A stretch of DNA of 64,000 nucleotides from Dyadobacter sp. 676 (lineage in GTDB: Bacteria; Bacteroidota; Bacteroidia; Cytophagales; Spirosomataceae). The notes under the pieces were generated by a model. It did no database searches. It saw nothing but the letters and a program-made list of their open reading frames with translations, and was not told the origin of the DNA. Positions 63,706 through 64,000 of this stretch are shown here, in pieces (positions within the stretch are counted from its first letter, which is position 1; each line of letters starts with the position of its first letter). A program made the position numbers and the translations under genes. The stretch is from positions 2,976,001 to 3,040,000 of the forward strand of contig NZ_CP159289.1 of NCBI RefSeq assembly GCF_040448675.1, given 5' to 3'.

Positions 63706-63760
63706 TCGTTAAGAATCCCGGACGAAACCGGATGGATTTATGTGTAACTAATTGACTTTA

Positions 63761-63793
63761 CAAATATATATGTTTCATTAGGTATCTTGCAAT
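63761..63793 (-). promoter_or_regulatory. Bacteroidota promoter of the small secreted-protein gene
   Basis: On the minus strand TATATTTG (63761-63768) matches TAnnTTTG, and ATTG (63790-63793) with a 21-base spacer stands for the -33 TTTG. The rest of 63706-63964 shows no gene. Confidence 0.6.
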
Positions 63794-63964
63794 ACATAGT
63801 ACCTTGTTTTTAACATTTTTTTGAAATTTTTTCAGCGCCGCATGAGGTACCGTAGTTAGCCGGATAACAGATGTAAAAGTAATGCAAAAGGTTGCTCGTG
63901 ATACTTTAAAAAAGACGAACTGTTGAAATTTCCCGTTGAACAGTAGCAGGTTACGGATAAAATG

Positions 63965-64000
63965 CGGAGCGCCGACGAGAAAATTCTCGTCGGCGCTCCG
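63965..64000. terminator. Perfect 17-bp hairpin at the right edge
   Basis: CGGAGCGCCGACGAGAA (63965-63981) pairs perfectly with 63984-64000, leaving two unpaired A residues. The window ends at the last base, so the following sequence is unknown. On the minus strand a weak T-rich stretch (CATTTTAT) follows, so it may terminate a gene that lies beyond the window. Confidence 0.5.

Overview
The window looks like a chromosomal segment of a Bacteroidota bacterium of the order Cytophagales, probably a Dyadobacter-like member of the Spirosomaceae. The reasons are the gene families (a TonB-dependent receptor with a carboxypeptidase-regulatory-like N-terminus, Wzi-type outer-membrane protein, DUF5618, PBP1C, HhH/ComEA-like secreted protein, Bacteroidota-type TatC), the weak Shine-Dalgarno sequences, and several promoters of the Bacteroidota form TTTG-N19-TAnnTTTG. 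The genus is inferred from general familiarity, not from a database comparison. No tRNA, rRNA, CRISPR array, prophage or insertion sequence was seen.

Layout. 1-7.1 kb: a truncated small heat-shock gene, the acpP-fabF-rnc operon (fatty acid synthesis and RNase III), kdsA plus a PAP2 phosphatase (lipid A/Kdo), tag glycosylase, a secreted GDPD and a PfkB kinase. 7.3-16.2 kb: DUF5618, cysS, DUF192 and an M28 lipoprotein, pbpC, glpK and a DEDDh exonuclease. 16.2-21.6 kb: nuoKLMN, the membrane arm of complex I, with its own promoter and terminator. 21.6-32.1 kb: a soluble CapD-like epimerase/dehydratase overlapping a secreted esterase tail to tail, a hydrolase, CBS protein, nadK, a dipeptide epimerase with a PLP aminotransferase, tatC, pdhA and recF. 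32.1-45.3 kb: manC, a large TonB receptor, upp, wzi, nadC, an HhH secreted protein, recQ, ridA and a small secreted protein. 45.3-56.8 kb: a SNF2 helicase with two SWIM fingers, NUDIX, gmhA, mnmD, a double aspartyl protease with PDZ, tpiA, an OmpA-domain protein and two glycan-related genes. 56.9-64 kb: a hypothetical gene, an isochorismatase-fold hydrolase, uvrA, a ParS/RES toxin-antitoxin pair, an FAH-family enzyme and a small secreted protein. Much of the content concerns the cell envelope (kdsA, gmhA, manC, capD-like, wzi, PBP1C, OmpA, TonB receptor) or DNA maintenance (tag, recF, recQ, SNF2, uvrA, exonuclease).

The most unusual signal is a family of intergenic decanucleotide arrays at four loci (10771-11010, 15001-15280, 49654-49845, 53501-53690). 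Each has a left arm of units like GTCARKTRTW with a period of 10 bases, an AT-rich centre, and a right arm of the reverse-complement units (ATACCTGACH). All four begin or end within about 25 bases of a stop codon. At 15.0-15.3 kb the arms pair over 46 bp with one unpaired 10-base unit. uvrA carries a related-looking, in-frame, 9-base-period insertion.

Four genes (PLP aminotransferase, recF, aspartyl protease, OmpA protein) each carry one extra base that breaks the frame; three of the four lie in runs of six or seven identical bases. Sequencing error is the simplest explanation, with slippage or phase variation as alternatives. Other candidates include a compact three-way-junction RNA fold upstream of the esterase, a 14-bp hairpin that encloses the start codons of the HhH gene, and a 14-bp operator-like palindrome in front of the toxin-antitoxin pair.
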